From contig JBNKFQ010000276.1 in assembly GCA_050289385.1 (NCBI GenBank), forward strand, positions 1 through 18,766: DNA of 18,766 nucleotides, given 5' to 3'. A program made the position numbers and the translations under genes. The stretch comes from JBNKFQ01 sp050289385. Lineage in GTDB: Bacteria > Pseudomonadota > Gammaproteobacteria > Pseudomonadales > Porticoccaceae. The stretch's first letter is position 1. Each line of letters begins with the position of its first letter. This document shows, in pieces, positions 1 through 7,524 of the stretch. The notes under the pieces were generated by a model. The model had not been told where the DNA came from. It worked only from the letters and a program-made list of their open reading frames with translations, and searched no databases.

Positions 1-9
1 GCCCTTCGG

Positions 10-108
10 GTTGCCCCTGAAAAAGCGCCATACCGCGTTATTCGTCGTTCATTTGGAATGACCAAACTTCTCTCCTCATGCCTTGTCTGGCGTTTTTTCA
101 GGGGCAAC
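10..108. repeat. 21-bp inverted repeat with nested hairpins
   Basis: The arm at 10-30 and the arm at 88-108 are reverse complements at 20 of 21 positions. One arm carries an A5 run and the other a T6 run just inside a CCCCTG/CAGGGG stem. The 57-bp centre holds two mutually exclusive small stems: TCATT(49-53)/AATGA(57-61) and TTTGG(52-56)/CCAAA(62-66). A CCC-TTC-GGG mini-stem lies at 2-10, at the window edge. The element lies just downstream of slt (minus strand). It could be a transcription-stop structure for slt and a convergent gene outside the window, or a small palindromic repeat element. The sequence does not decide between them. Confidence 0.7.
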
Positions 109-149
109 AGCGCCTGCTGGGTAATTGTTAACGGCCCCTAGGAGGTGCC

Positions 150-2096
150 TTACAGCAATTTTTGTTTTTCTGTTTCAGTTAATATTCGAGTGTGGTTACC
201 CAGCAAATGTGCGTAGATTGCAGAAAATGCCAGCACGTTCTGTACGTAATGGCGGGTTTCCCTGAACGGGATAGTTTCTATCCAGACGTCCCAGGGTAAA
301 TTTTTGCCGCTTTTTTTCAGCCATCTGTTTACTCGGCTCGGCCCAGCATTGTAAGCAGCAGTGGCGAGAATCCGGTTGTCGTCAAACCGGTCCAGCATGT
401 CCCGATAGTAACGCGTACCCAGTTCGATATTTTTGTCAGGATTCATCAGGTCACTTCTACCTTTATAGGTAATGCCATGTTTGCGAGCGATTTGTTTGGC
501 CGTTGTTGGCATTAGCTGCATCAAACCACGAGCGCCAACAGGCGATACGGCATCTACGGCCAGCGCACTTTCCTGACGAGCCAGCGCCAGCAGCAGGTGA
601 GTATCCATGTTCAGCGACCCGGCGTGCCGGTCTACCTGTTCGCGATAAACAAGCGGGAAGCGCATTTCGATATCGTTCCAGTAACTGGCTTTTATCATGC
701 TCATGATGGACAGATTGTACCAACCCTTGAGTCGGGCGACTTCGGCTGCGGCCAGCCATTTTATTTCGCTGAAGTTGCGAGTTGTGCTGTACCACTCACG
801 GCGAGCATCGAGTTTTTCGCCATGAAATTTTAATTCACGGACGCGCTGTATACCTGGCAAATTTTCCACTTCCGATATTTCTGCTTCAGATAGAGTAACA
901 GGTTGATGTTGCATGGCGTAGTTGCCACCCAATAACTCACTGGCAATAAACCCGTAATAACTTCTTTTTTGTGCCAGCTCCGCATAAATAGCGGTGGGAT
1001 CCTCTCCTTTTACCATTTGGCCAAGACGAGCATGCCAATAGCGCCAGCGGGGTTCATTGCCGTATTCATCTGGCAATTTTTCAATCCATACCAGCGCGTC
1101 GGGCCAGTCTCCTTCGGACAGAGCTTCGCGAATGCGCCACTCAAGCAGCGGTGGTTCGACCATATTCAGACTGCTGCTAAGGTATTCGTCTGCCGCGTCC
1201 CTGTTGTCCTGTCGGTATAACCCCTTGACCAGACGCTCGGTGACACGGGACTGAGCGATAACCGAAAAAGGATGGGTTTGTTTGTAATGAGCCCAGTGGG
1301 TAAGTGCCTTCGGTGCATTCGTACTTGTCAGACGTCGCAATACATGTTCGATAACAATGAGGTTTTCCGGGCTGTGGTCACGGAAGCGGTCATACTTACC
1401 GATAAGAGCAGGATTTTTACTGGCGGCGCTGGCATTTGCTGCCCAGTCACGGTAGGGCTCGGCTTTTATATATCGTCGCAGGTAACGCGCCAGTTGATAC
1501 TGTCTGTTGGAGAGGGCAAGAGTATAGCGTCGCCACGCGATTTCATCAGTTATTCGCCTGGTGTCACGCAATATGTCGAACAGTTTGTTGCATCCGTCGG
1601 GCTGGGATTTTCCCACCAACCACAGTTTTAGTGCCTGGTTAAGTGCAGCGTGCTTTTCATTGTCATTACCTACCCGGTAGCGCGCGTATTCATGGTAGCA
1701 AGCAAATTCAGTGTTTGCGACCACCGGATCGTAATAACGCAGGAAGTCTTCGCCGCGTCTGCGTCTTTTAAGCTCTTTGAGCCAACGTACACGCAAACGT
1801 CTTGCAACCGGAGTGCTGTCATAGTCCGACAGAAATCTCTCTATCTCCTTGCGCGGCAATCTGCGAATACGTATCGACAGGTCCGCGTATTGCAGGTAAG
1901 GGTAGAGGGGATAATCCTCCAGTTGTCTGGTATAACTGCGAAAGGTTTTGCGAGCGCCGCGCTTCAGGGCATGAAGTGCTTTCTGATAGGTTTCGCGTTG
2001 TTGGGAAAGTTTCTCTTGCGCAGATTCAGCCAGAACCTGGCCAGACGTCCCTGCCAGCAACACTAGCAATATATAATGGCAAAGCAGTACTCTCAC
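150..2096 (-). CDS. slt: Soluble lytic murein transglycosylase (Slt70 family)
   Basis: A periplasmic enzyme that cleaves the MurNAc-GlcNAc bond of peptidoglycan and leaves 1,6-anhydro-MurNAc ends. The 648-residue product starts with a short basic N-terminus and a hydrophobic signal peptide ending near VLA-ES (about residue 24). A long helix-rich region to about residue 460 matches the U- and L-domain superhelix of Slt70. The C-terminal lysozyme-like domain follows, with the catalytic Glu at about residue 509 in LARQESAL, then GARGLMQLMP and AYNAGPSRV, all hallmarks of GH23 transglycosylases. The length fits E. coli Slt70. The start codon is GTG, preceded by an AGGAAGAG-like stretch. The Usp gene lies 108 bp upstream on the same strand, so the two may share a transcript. 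Products of this enzyme are substrates for NagZ, encoded at the far end of the window. Confidence 0.95.
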   Translation of the reverse strand: MRVLLCHYILLVLLAGTSGQVLAESAQEKLSQQRETYQKALHALKRGARKTFRSYTRQLEDYPLYPYLQYADLSIRIRRLPRKEIERFLSDYDSTPVARRLRVRWLKELKRRRRGEDFLRYYDPVVANTEFACYHEYARYRVGNDNEKHAALNQALKLWLVGKSQPDGCNKLFDILRDTRRITDEIAWRRYTLALSNRQYQLARYLRRYIKAEPYRDWAANASAASKNPALIGKYDRFRDHSPENLIVIEHVLRRLTSTNAPKALTHWAHYKQTHPFSVIAQSRVTERLVKGLYRQDNRDAADEYLSSSLNMVEPPLLEWRIREALSEGDWPDALVWIEKLPDEYGNEPRWRYWHARLGQMVKGEDPTAIYAELAQKRSYYGFIASELLGGNYAMQHQPVTLSEAEISEVENLPGIQRVRELKFHGEKLDARREWYSTTRNFSEIKWLAAAEVARLKGWYNLSIMSMIKASYWNDIEMRFPLVYREQVDRHAGSLNMDTHLLLALARQESALAVDAVSPVGARGLMQLMPTTAKQIARKHGITYKGRSDLMNPDKNIELGTRYYRDMLDRFDDNRILATAAYNAGPSRVNRWLKKSGKNLPWDVWIETIPFRETRHYVQNVLAFSAIYAHLLGNHTRILTETEKQKLL

Positions 2097-2204
2097 TACG
2101 AGTCTCTTCCTGAATGTTTTGCTCTTGGGTACGACGCAGGATGGGATGTTGCGTGCCAGAAGTTTTTGCCATCACTGCGTCTGGTGTTGATATTGAATTG
2201 GTGC

Positions 2205-2639
2205 TTAATCGTCTTCCTGGATTCTTACTGCCAGCACATCGCAAGGCGCGCCGTGCAGGACACCATTTGCTGTTGAGCCGAACACCAGAGCCAGGCCATG
2301 TCGACCGTGACTGCCGACGACAATCAGATCCACGGCGTTATCTTTGGCGAAACGATGCATTTCGTGTGCTGGCTGACCGACTATAACATGTTGATCGTCA
2401 GAGGTTGCACCCAATATTTCGCCCAGCTTTCTCAATCGGTTAAGGGCCTGCTCTTCCAGTTGCGTCTGGACTTCCGACAAATCCATGGGAATGTCGCCGC
2501 CATAGGCGAAAGACAGCGGTTCCTGCACATGCATCAGCGTAATTCGTGCGCCTGTAAACAAGCGCTGGACGGTGTCTACCACTTGTTGAGATTCTGAAGA
2601 GAGGTCCAGACCGACCAAAACATGTTTGTAATGTGACAT
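2205..2639 (-). CDS. Universal stress protein, UspA family
   Basis: A 144-residue single-domain Usp protein, the usual size of the family. The N-terminus YKHVLVGLDLS is the typical first strand with its Asp. The C-terminal part has VVGSHGRHG followed by FGSTANGVLHGAPCDVLAVR, a G-x2-G-x8-G-S-T nucleotide-binding signature. Usp proteins of this type are cytoplasmic, usually dimeric, and are linked to survival under stress or stationary phase. The exact role of this member cannot be told. The start is an ATG preceded by CAGG at a normal distance. It is transcribed divergently from the 160-residue protein gene and is followed by slt on the same strand. Confidence 0.92.
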   Translation of the reverse strand: MSHYKHVLVGLDLSSESQQVVDTVQRLFTGARITLMHVQEPLSFAYGGDIPMDLSEVQTQLEEQALNRLRKLGEILGATSDDQHVIVGQPAHEMHRFAKDNAVDLIVVGSHGRHGLALVFGSTANGVLHGAPCDVLAVRIQEDD

Positions 2640-2797
2640 AAGTAGTTACCTGACTTTTGAATCATTGTTATATGGCAGCTTACAAGATTCAGGCGGCTAA
2701 ATTAAGAGGGCAAGTTATGCAAGAAGAACGGTTCTGTTACGCTATGCACTCGAACATCCACCTGAACTGTATTCAGACAGATAAGTAATAGCAGAAA

Positions 2798-3280
2798 ATG
2801 ACATACTTTTTAATACTTATTGTAATTGCCCTGATTGTTTCCCCTATAGTGGCACTGCGTTCGTCTCCACACCAGAAAAAACAGGAGCGACTACGACGCA
2901 GAGCGCAAAGTGAGGGCATCGCTGTACAACTGGTGCGCCGCCCCGATGCCCGCGACGATGAAACGTCTCTGGACTCCGTCCATTATCGTCTGTCGTGGGG
3001 ACAAGACGCGCCCGACGAGATAAAACCGTGGACTCTGGTGCATAACAGCGCGCGTGGCATGGAGTCGGAGTGGCCTGGCTGGCACTGGTTTGAAGGGCCG
3101 GCGTCAAGTGCGCTGCAGGGTACTCTCACAGAAGTCATTGCCATGTTGCCCGCTGGTGTAACCGGCCTGAAAGTTGACCGCAACGGGCTGGCGTTGCATT
3201 GGGACGAAAGTGGCGAAGAAAGTGATGTGGAAGCGATCATAAACGCACTTCACTGTTTGCGATCTGCAATTTTACTATAA
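2798..3280 (+). CDS. Membrane-anchored protein of unknown function upstream of topA
   Basis: A 160-residue protein. Residues 1-20 are strongly hydrophobic (TYFLILIVIALIVSPIVAL) and are followed at once by a basic stretch (KKQERLRRRAQSEG). This predicts one N-terminal membrane anchor with a cytoplasmic C-terminal domain. The remainder has Trp-rich segments (WTLVHNS, EWPGWHWFEG) and a mixed alpha/beta look, with no catalytic motif that I recognise. Small proteins of this design are, from memory, found upstream of topA in pseudomonads, which supports a real conserved gene, but no function is known to me. The SD is weak (GCAGAAA before ATG). The topA promoter begins only about 8 bp after the stop codon, so topA can be read independently. 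Confidence 0.75.
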   Translation: MTYFLILIVIALIVSPIVALRSSPHQKKQERLRRRAQSEGIAVQLVRRPDARDDETSLDSVHYRLSWGQDAPDEIKPWTLVHNSARGMESEWPGWHWFEGPASSALQGTLTEVIAMLPAGVTGLKVDRNGLALHWDESGEESDVEAIINALHCLRSAILL

Positions 3281-3287
3281 TTTTTCC

Positions 3288-3316
3288 TTGACCCGGCCGG
3301 GGGCAGTCCGTATATA
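3288..3316 (+). promoter_or_regulatory. Probable sigma70 promoter of topA
   Basis: TTGACC (3288-3293) and TATATA (3311-3316) stand exactly 17 bp apart, a near-consensus -35/-10 pair. The spacer is very GC-rich, and the -10 is followed by a GC-rich stretch (CGGCCCC) within the discriminator region. Transcription would start near 3323, giving an untranslated leader of about 100 nt before topA. Topoisomerase I promoters are often supercoiling-sensitive; such control here is inference from the GC-rich discriminator. Confidence 0.7.
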
Positions 3317-3420
3317 TTCGGCCCCTTGGGTAGCGGGATTTGAATACAAGCCACCTGATGAACTACATATGGCGCGTTGATGCGTCTTGAACAGACGACT
3401 GGATTTGGCAATTTATAATT

Positions 3421-6057
3421 ATGGGTAAATCGCTGGTTATTGTGGAGTCGCCGGCAAAGGCGAAAACGATCAACAAGTACCTGGGCAAGGATTTTGTGGT
3501 GAAATCCAGTGTCGGTCATATTCGAGACCTCCCTGTTGGTGGTGGTTCGAAAAAGCCGGTAGATGCGAAGGCGCGTGCCCAGGCAGCTGCGCTCACACGC
3601 AAGATGTCACCCGAAGAAAAAATTGCACACAAGAGCCGCAAGGCAAAAGAGCAGTTGGTAACGCGCATGGGTATCGACCCGGAACACGGCTGGAAAGCGC
3701 GTTATGAGATTTTGCCAGGTAAGGAAAAAGTCGTTTCTGAACTCAAAAAACTTGCCAAAGAAGCCGACAGCATCTATCTCGCGACGGACCTGGACAGGGA
3801 AGGGGAAGCGATCGCGTGGCATTTGAGAGAGGCTATTGGTGGCGATGAAGAGCGCTACAAGCGTGTGGTGTTTAATGAAATCACCAAAAGCGCCATCAGG
3901 GATGCTTTCAGTGACCCGGGTGCTCTGGATACCAACAGGGTTAATGCCCAGCAAGCGCGACGTTTTCTTGACCGTGTCGTTGGTTATATGGTGTCGCCGC
4001 TGCTGTGGGAAAAAGTAGCGCGCGGTTTGTCTGCTGGTCGTGTGCAGTCGGTGGCGTTGCGCATGATCGTTGAGCGCGAGCGTGAAATTCGTGCGTTTGA
4101 GCCCGAGGAATACTGGACCGTTCATGCCGATCTGGAATCTGGCCTGGAGGACAAGGTTCGTTTCGAGGTTGCCAAATATCTGGGTAAAAAGTTCCGGCCG
4201 GTCAACAAGGCAGCAACCGATGAGGCAGTTGCCCGGCTCAATGCCGCGGGCTATGAGGTTACTGGCCGCGACGACAAGCCCACTCGATCAAAACCGTCTG
4301 CGCCTTTTATTACATCCACCTTGCAGCAAGCGGCCAGTACTCGTCTCGGTTTTGGTGTCAAGAAAACCATGACCTTGGCTCAGCGTTTGTACGAGGCTGG
4401 CTATATCACTTATATGCGTACAGATTCGACCAATCTGAGCAAGGAAGCGATAGAAAGCTGCCGCGAATTTATCGGTGTTCGATATGGTGACAAGTATCTG
4501 CCAGACGCGCCAAATGTGTACGGAAGCAAATCCGGTGCACAGGAAGCGCACGAAGCGATACGGCCCACCAGCGTTGATCTTGCCGCCAGCGACTTGGCCG
4601 GTATGGAAGCCGACGCCTGTAAGCTGTACCAGTTGATCTGGCAGCAATTTGTTGCGTGTCAGATGGTGCCGGCAGAATTTACCAGTACGACCATTACGGT
4701 GAGTGCGGGTGACTACGAGCTGAAGGTGAAAGGACGTGTTATTCGCTTTGATGGTTACCTGAAAGTGTTGCCTGCACTTCGCAAGAAGGATGAAGATGTC
4801 GAACTGCCCGACCTCAAGGCCGGTGACAGGCTTGAACTGTTGGCTCTGCTGCCACTGCAACACTTTACCAAACCACCGCCCCGCTATGGTGAGGCGTCAT
4901 TGGTAAAAGAGCTGGAAAAACGTGGTATTGGTCGCCCCTCCACCTACGCCTCGATTATTTCGACGATTCAGGACCGCGGTTACGTGAGAATGGAAAATCG
5001 CCGTTTTTATGCCGAAAAAATTGGCGATATTGTCACCGACCGGTTGACCGAAAATTTCTCTGACCTAATGGATTATGGGTTTACCGCAGCAATGGAGGAA
5101 CGCCTTGATGACATTGCCCACGGTAAACAGAACTGGAAGGCGGTACTAGACCGCTTTTATGGCGATTTTTCTGCGCGCCTGAGTCAGGCTCAGAATGGCG
5201 ATGGTATGCGTTCCAACACGCCTACCGAAACCAGCATCAGCTGTCCGACCTGTGGCAGGAATATGATGATTCGCACTGGTGGCACCGGTGTATTTCTGGG
5301 GTGTTCGGGTTATAACCTGCCGCCCAAAGAGCGCTGCAAGGGCACTCTTAATCTGTTGCCCGGTGAGGAAGCTGTCAATATTGCCGAAGAGGATATGGAA
5401 GAGGCAGAGTCCCGACGCTTGATGGACAAGCGCCGTTGCCGTTTGTGCAATACGGCGATGGAAAGTTACCTCATTGATGAAAAGCGCAAACTGCATGTTT
5501 GTGGCAACAATCCCGATTGCCCGGGTTATGAGGTTGAGGAGGGCAGTTTCAAGATCCGGGGTTACGAAGGGCCGGTTATCGAGTGCGACAAATGCGGCAA
5601 TGAAATGCAACTCAAGCAAGGCCGTTTTGGCAAGTTCTTTGGCTGCACCAGTGAAACGTGTAAAAACACGCGCAAATTGTTGCGCAACGGCCAGCCTGCG
5701 CCGCCAAAGATGGACCCGGTGCCGATGCCCGATTTACAGTGCCAGAAGGTGGAAGATCACTACGTATTGCGCGATGGCGCCAGTGGATTGTTTCTGGCGG
5801 CCAGCCAGTTTCCGCGACATCGGGAGACCCGCTCACCGCAAGTTGCAGAAATCTTGCCCTACAAGGATCAGATTGACCCAAAATACAGCTTTTTGTTTTC
5901 TGCACCAGCCGCAGACCCGGATGGTGTACCCACCTTCGTGCGTTATAGTCGCAAGACCAAAGAGCAGTATGTGCAGTCCGAGGCAGAGGGCAAGCCCACG
6001 GGCTGGAAAGCGTGGTACAAGGATGGCCGTTGGCAGGTGGATGACAAGAGAAAATAG
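3421..6057 (+). CDS. topA: DNA topoisomerase I (type IA)
   Basis: Relaxes negative supercoils through a transient 5'-phosphotyrosyl link. The 878-residue product opens with the Toprim domain (SLVIVESPAKAKTINKYLG) and has the metal-binding acidic motif DLDREGE at residues 123-129. The catalytic Tyr is residue 331 in YITYMRTDSTNL, and GRPSTYASII follows. The C-terminal part carries three Cys4 zinc-ribbon units, the first with Cys at 608, 611, 628 and 639, the next starting CRLCNTAM and CDKCGNEM. The tail is basic. Length and domain order match E. coli TopA. The start is fixed by the family N-terminus MGKSLVIVESPAKA, although the bases just before ATG are AT-rich and show no good SD. It is monocistronic or leads the 86-residue protein gene, with a heptamer palindrome between them. 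Confidence 0.98.
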   Translation: MGKSLVIVESPAKAKTINKYLGKDFVVKSSVGHIRDLPVGGGSKKPVDAKARAQAAALTRKMSPEEKIAHKSRKAKEQLVTRMGIDPEHGWKARYEILPGKEKVVSELKKLAKEADSIYLATDLDREGEAIAWHLREAIGGDEERYKRVVFNEITKSAIRDAFSDPGALDTNRVNAQQARRFLDRVVGYMVSPLLWEKVARGLSAGRVQSVALRMIVEREREIRAFEPEEYWTVHADLESGLEDKVRFEVAKYLGKKFRPVNKAATDEAVARLNAAGYEVTGRDDKPTRSKPSAPFITSTLQQAASTRLGFGVKKTMTLAQRLYEAGYITYMRTDSTNLSKEAIESCREFIGVRYGDKYLPDAPNVYGSKSGAQEAHEAIRPTSVDLAASDLAGMEADACKLYQLIWQQFVACQMVPAEFTSTTITVSAGDYELKVKGRVIRFDGYLKVLPALRKKDEDVELPDLKAGDRLELLALLPLQHFTKPPPRYGEASLVKELEKRGIGRPSTYASIISTIQDRGYVRMENRRFYAEKIGDIVTDRLTENFSDLMDYGFTAAMEERLDDIAHGKQNWKAVLDRFYGDFSARLSQAQNGDGMRSNTPTETSISCPTCGRNMMIRTGGTGVFLGCSGYNLPPKERCKGTLNLLPGEEAVNIAEEDMEEAESRRLMDKRRCRLCNTAMESYLIDEKRKLHVCGNNPDCPGYEVEEGSFKIRGYEGPVIECDKCGNEMQLKQGRFGKFFGCTSETCKNTRKLLRNGQPAPPKMDPVPMPDLQCQKVEDHYVLRDGASGLFLAASQFPRHRETRSPQVAEILPYKDQIDPKYSFLFSAPAADPDGVPTFVRYSRKTKEQYVQSEAEGKPTGWKAWYKDGRWQVDDKRK

Positions 6058-6074
6058 AGATTTTGTATTTTTGA

Positions 6075-6218
6075 TGGTCGCACGTCAGTAGCCACACGTC
6101 GCACGCTGTTAAGGTAGCAAGGGAAAGTTGATCACACTGATCAGACCCCGGTAACCGGAGGTTATGTAAAAAGGCGTGAGGGTTTGCTGTTAGCGTGCGA
6201 CTACTGACGTGCGGCCAC
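6075..6218. repeat. Heptamer-built palindromic element A
   Basis: The left arm (6075-6107) splits cleanly into 7-mers GTCGCAC, GTCAGTA, GCCACAC, GTCGCAC. The right arm (6192-6218) is its reverse complement, with units GTGCGAC, TACTGAC and GTGCGGC, but lacks exactly the one 7-mer that would pair with GCCACAC. Short pairing continues inward (AGCAA at 6116-6120 with TTGCT at 6184-6188). The centre holds a TGATCA-CAC-TGATCA hairpin (6129-6143) and a CCGG-TAA-CCGG stem near 6150. The element fills most of the 303-bp gap between topA and the next gene. Nothing coding is seen in that gap. It may also act as an RNA structure at the topA 3' end. Confidence 0.75.
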
Positions 6219-6229
6219 CCATAGCACAG

Positions 6230-6299
6230 GTCCGGCGCGTCAGGGTTCAGGTCCGGTTGGTTGTGTGACCACTCCCGCGTCTCACGTCGGATGTCTGGT
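6230..6299. repeat. Degenerate heptamer tract B
   Basis: Read in 7-base steps from 6230, in-phase units include GTCCGGC (6230), GTCCGGT (6251), GTCTCAC (6279), GTCGGAT (6286) and GTCTGGT (6293). The 9-mer CAGGTCCGG occurs at 6227 and 6248, exactly 21 bases (three units) apart. The units in between are poorly conserved. The tract runs on from element A toward the start of the 86-residue protein gene and may be a decayed neighbour of it. Confidence 0.45.
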
Positions 6300-6360
6300 C
6301 TCGATGCGCTTTATCTTGTGATAGAATGGCGCCAAACACATACTTTCAAGCTAATACTCA

Positions 6361-6621
6361 ATGTCTACACGCCTTTACGAAATTGTTATGCTCCCCGACG
6401 GCGATTACGCCTTGCAACGCACGGATGGTGGTGATGGTGAACCACTGGTCCGCATTCGCTTTTCAAAAGAGGCGCAACACTATTTGCGGGATTCAAGTGT
6501 GGATGTCGCCCGCGCCATGATTGATGCGGGCATCGAAGCCGTGGAGCAAATCTCAGACGACAATAAAAACGACGGAGAGGATGATCAGGACACCGATGTT
6601 GAGGTGCATACTCTGCACTGA
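6361..6621 (+). CDS. Small acidic protein of unknown function, between topA and lexA
   Basis: An 86-residue product. Residues 1-65 look like a compact folded domain (RLYEIVMLPDGDYALQR, then VRIRFSKEAQHYL and DVARAMIDAGIEAVEQI). The last 20 residues are a strongly acidic, probably disordered tail (Asp, Glu and Asn rich). I recognise no function. It sits where pseudomonads have sulA and a small DUF gene, but it has neither the length nor the look of SulA. There is no strong SD; a TAGAAT hexamer at 6322-6327 could be the -10 of its own promoter. It is convergent with lexA, with 45 bp between the stop codons. Confidence 0.7.
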   Translation: MSTRLYEIVMLPDGDYALQRTDGGDGEPLVRIRFSKEAQHYLRDSSVDVARAMIDAGIEAVEQISDDNKNDGEDDQDTDVEVHTLH

Positions 6622-6629
6622 ATGTGCAG
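6613..6629. other. Small hairpin at the 3' end of the 86-residue gene
   Basis: CTGCAC (6613-6618) and GTGCAG (6624-6629) form a perfect 6-bp stem whose 5-nt loop contains the TGA stop codon. It lies between convergent genes, so it may slow polymerase from either side, but there is no T-run on either strand and it is not a standard intrinsic terminator. Confidence 0.35.
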
Positions 6630-6666
6630 GGTTACAAACACCTTTCAGTTGTCCGGTTTTCCAGTT

Positions 6667-7269
6667 TCAGTTTCTGATCACACCGACGCTCAAACCCTCG
6701 ATAGCAAAGTCTTGCGTGCTCAAGTCCACCACAATAGGTTCAAAGTCTTCATTCTCCGGTAGCAGTAAAATTTCGCTTTTCTTGCGAGTGCGTTTAAAGC
6801 GCTTTACTGTTACTTCATCATCAATACGAGCCACCACAATCTGACCATTCTCTGCAGTGGATGCGCTGTGAACAGCCAGCAAATCCCCGTCCATAATGCC
6901 AATATCTTTCATGCTCATACCCTGTACACGCAAAAAATAGGTGGCAGCTGGATGGAACAGGTGGTCGGGAATTTTGACGTGATCTTCAATATTTTCTTCT
7001 GCCAGTATCGGGCTGCCAGCGGCAACCTGACCCACGATGGGAATGCCTTCCGGACTTTGTGATACCAGGCGAATACTGCGCGAACCGCCGGGCACGATTT
7101 CAATGACACCCTTGCGTTCCAGAGCCTTCAAGTGCTCTTGCGCCGCATTGGCCGAGCGAAAGCCCAGGATATGAGCAATTTCAGCCCGTGTGGGCGGATA
7201 ACCGGTTTCGTCGATCTGATTTTGTATCAGATCAAGAATTTGCTGTTGGCGAGCCGTGAGCCTGGTCAT
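6667..7269 (-). CDS. lexA: SOS response repressor LexA
   Basis: Represses DNA-damage genes and cleaves itself when activated RecA filaments are present. The 200-residue product has the winged-helix N-terminal domain (residues 1-70; TARQQQILDLI, YPPTRAEIAHILGF as the recognition helix region). It also has the Ala84-Gly85 cleavage site in QVAAGSP, and the S24 peptidase domain with Ser119 (QGMSMKD) and Lys156 (VTVKRF). All three positions equal those of E. coli LexA, as does the total length to within two residues. The ATG is preceded by GGGGA on the minus strand. Two LexA boxes lie 18-56 bp upstream, so autoregulation is nearly certain. The next gene upstream is the LOG-family gene on the opposite strand. 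Confidence 0.98.
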   Translation of the reverse strand: MTRLTARQQQILDLIQNQIDETGYPPTRAEIAHILGFRSANAAQEHLKALERKGVIEIVPGGSRSIRLVSQSPEGIPIVGQVAAGSPILAEENIEDHVKIPDHLFHPAATYFLRVQGMSMKDIGIMDGDLLAVHSASTAENGQIVVARIDDEVTVKRFKRTRKKSEILLLPENEDFEPIVVDLSTQDFAIEGLSVGVIRN

Positions 7270-7286
7270 GGAGACATCCCCAAGTT

Positions 7287-7306
7287 GACTGATTTTTTAT
7301 ACAGGT
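7287..7306. promoter_or_regulatory. LexA box 1 upstream of lexA
   Basis: GACTGATTTTTTATACAGGT fits CTG-N10-CAG with an AT-rich centre, close to the SOS-box consensus. A -10-like TATAAA on the minus strand (7296-7301) lies inside it, so bound LexA would block polymerase at the lexA promoter. Confidence 0.85.
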
Positions 7307-7325
7307 ACTGTAATTGCGTCCAGTA
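7306..7325. promoter_or_regulatory. LexA box 2 upstream of lexA
   Basis: TACTGTAATTGCGTCCAGTA has perfect palindromic ends (TACTG...CAGTA) around ten bases. It abuts box 1 with a centre-to-centre distance of 19 bp, close to two helix turns, so two LexA dimers could bind side by side. E. coli lexA likewise has two tandem boxes. Confidence 0.88.
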
Positions 7326-7371
7326 TGCCGTTGTTGACAATGAAGTGCAATAGGGTCATAAACATTGTGTG

Positions 7372-7501
7372 GTCGGACGTCTGATGTCGAATGACTGACG
7401 CCAGGGATTCGTGCCATCGCGTTTGCTCGGCCCAGTTGGGCGGGACAGTGATGTGCAGGAGTCTGGTTGTTGTGCCCGACGTCGGATGTCCGTCGTTCGA
7501 C
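7372..7501. repeat. Heptamer-built palindromic element C
   Basis: The left arm (7372-7399) reads GTCGGAC, GTCTGAT, GTCGAAT, GACTGAC. The right arm (7481-7501) reads GTCGGAT, GTCCGTC, GTTCGAC. The outer 21 bases of the arms pair imperfectly (about 13 of 21, most mismatches being transitions). The centre of about 80 bp contains a GCCCA-GT-TGGGC hairpin near 7432-7443. The element lies between the lexA operators and the LOG-family gene and ends 11 bases before that gene's SD. The gap 7270-7524 contains this element and the LexA boxes and nothing else that I can support. Confidence 0.6.
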
Positions 7502-7524
7502 CCATTGATGTAAAGGAGCAGTTT

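Noticed and set aside
2749..2762. CTCGAACATCCACC as a further heptamer remnant
   Set aside because: It holds only about two units, with no opposite arm and no third unit in phase; chance is likely.
6613..6629. Third LexA box (CTG...CAG)
   Set aside because: The gap between CTG and CAG is 11, not 10, and it lies at a gene end.
7411..7524. 38-residue N-terminal extension of the LOG-family protein
   Set aside because: It is encoded by heptamer element C, and a perfect SD precedes the ATG at 7525.
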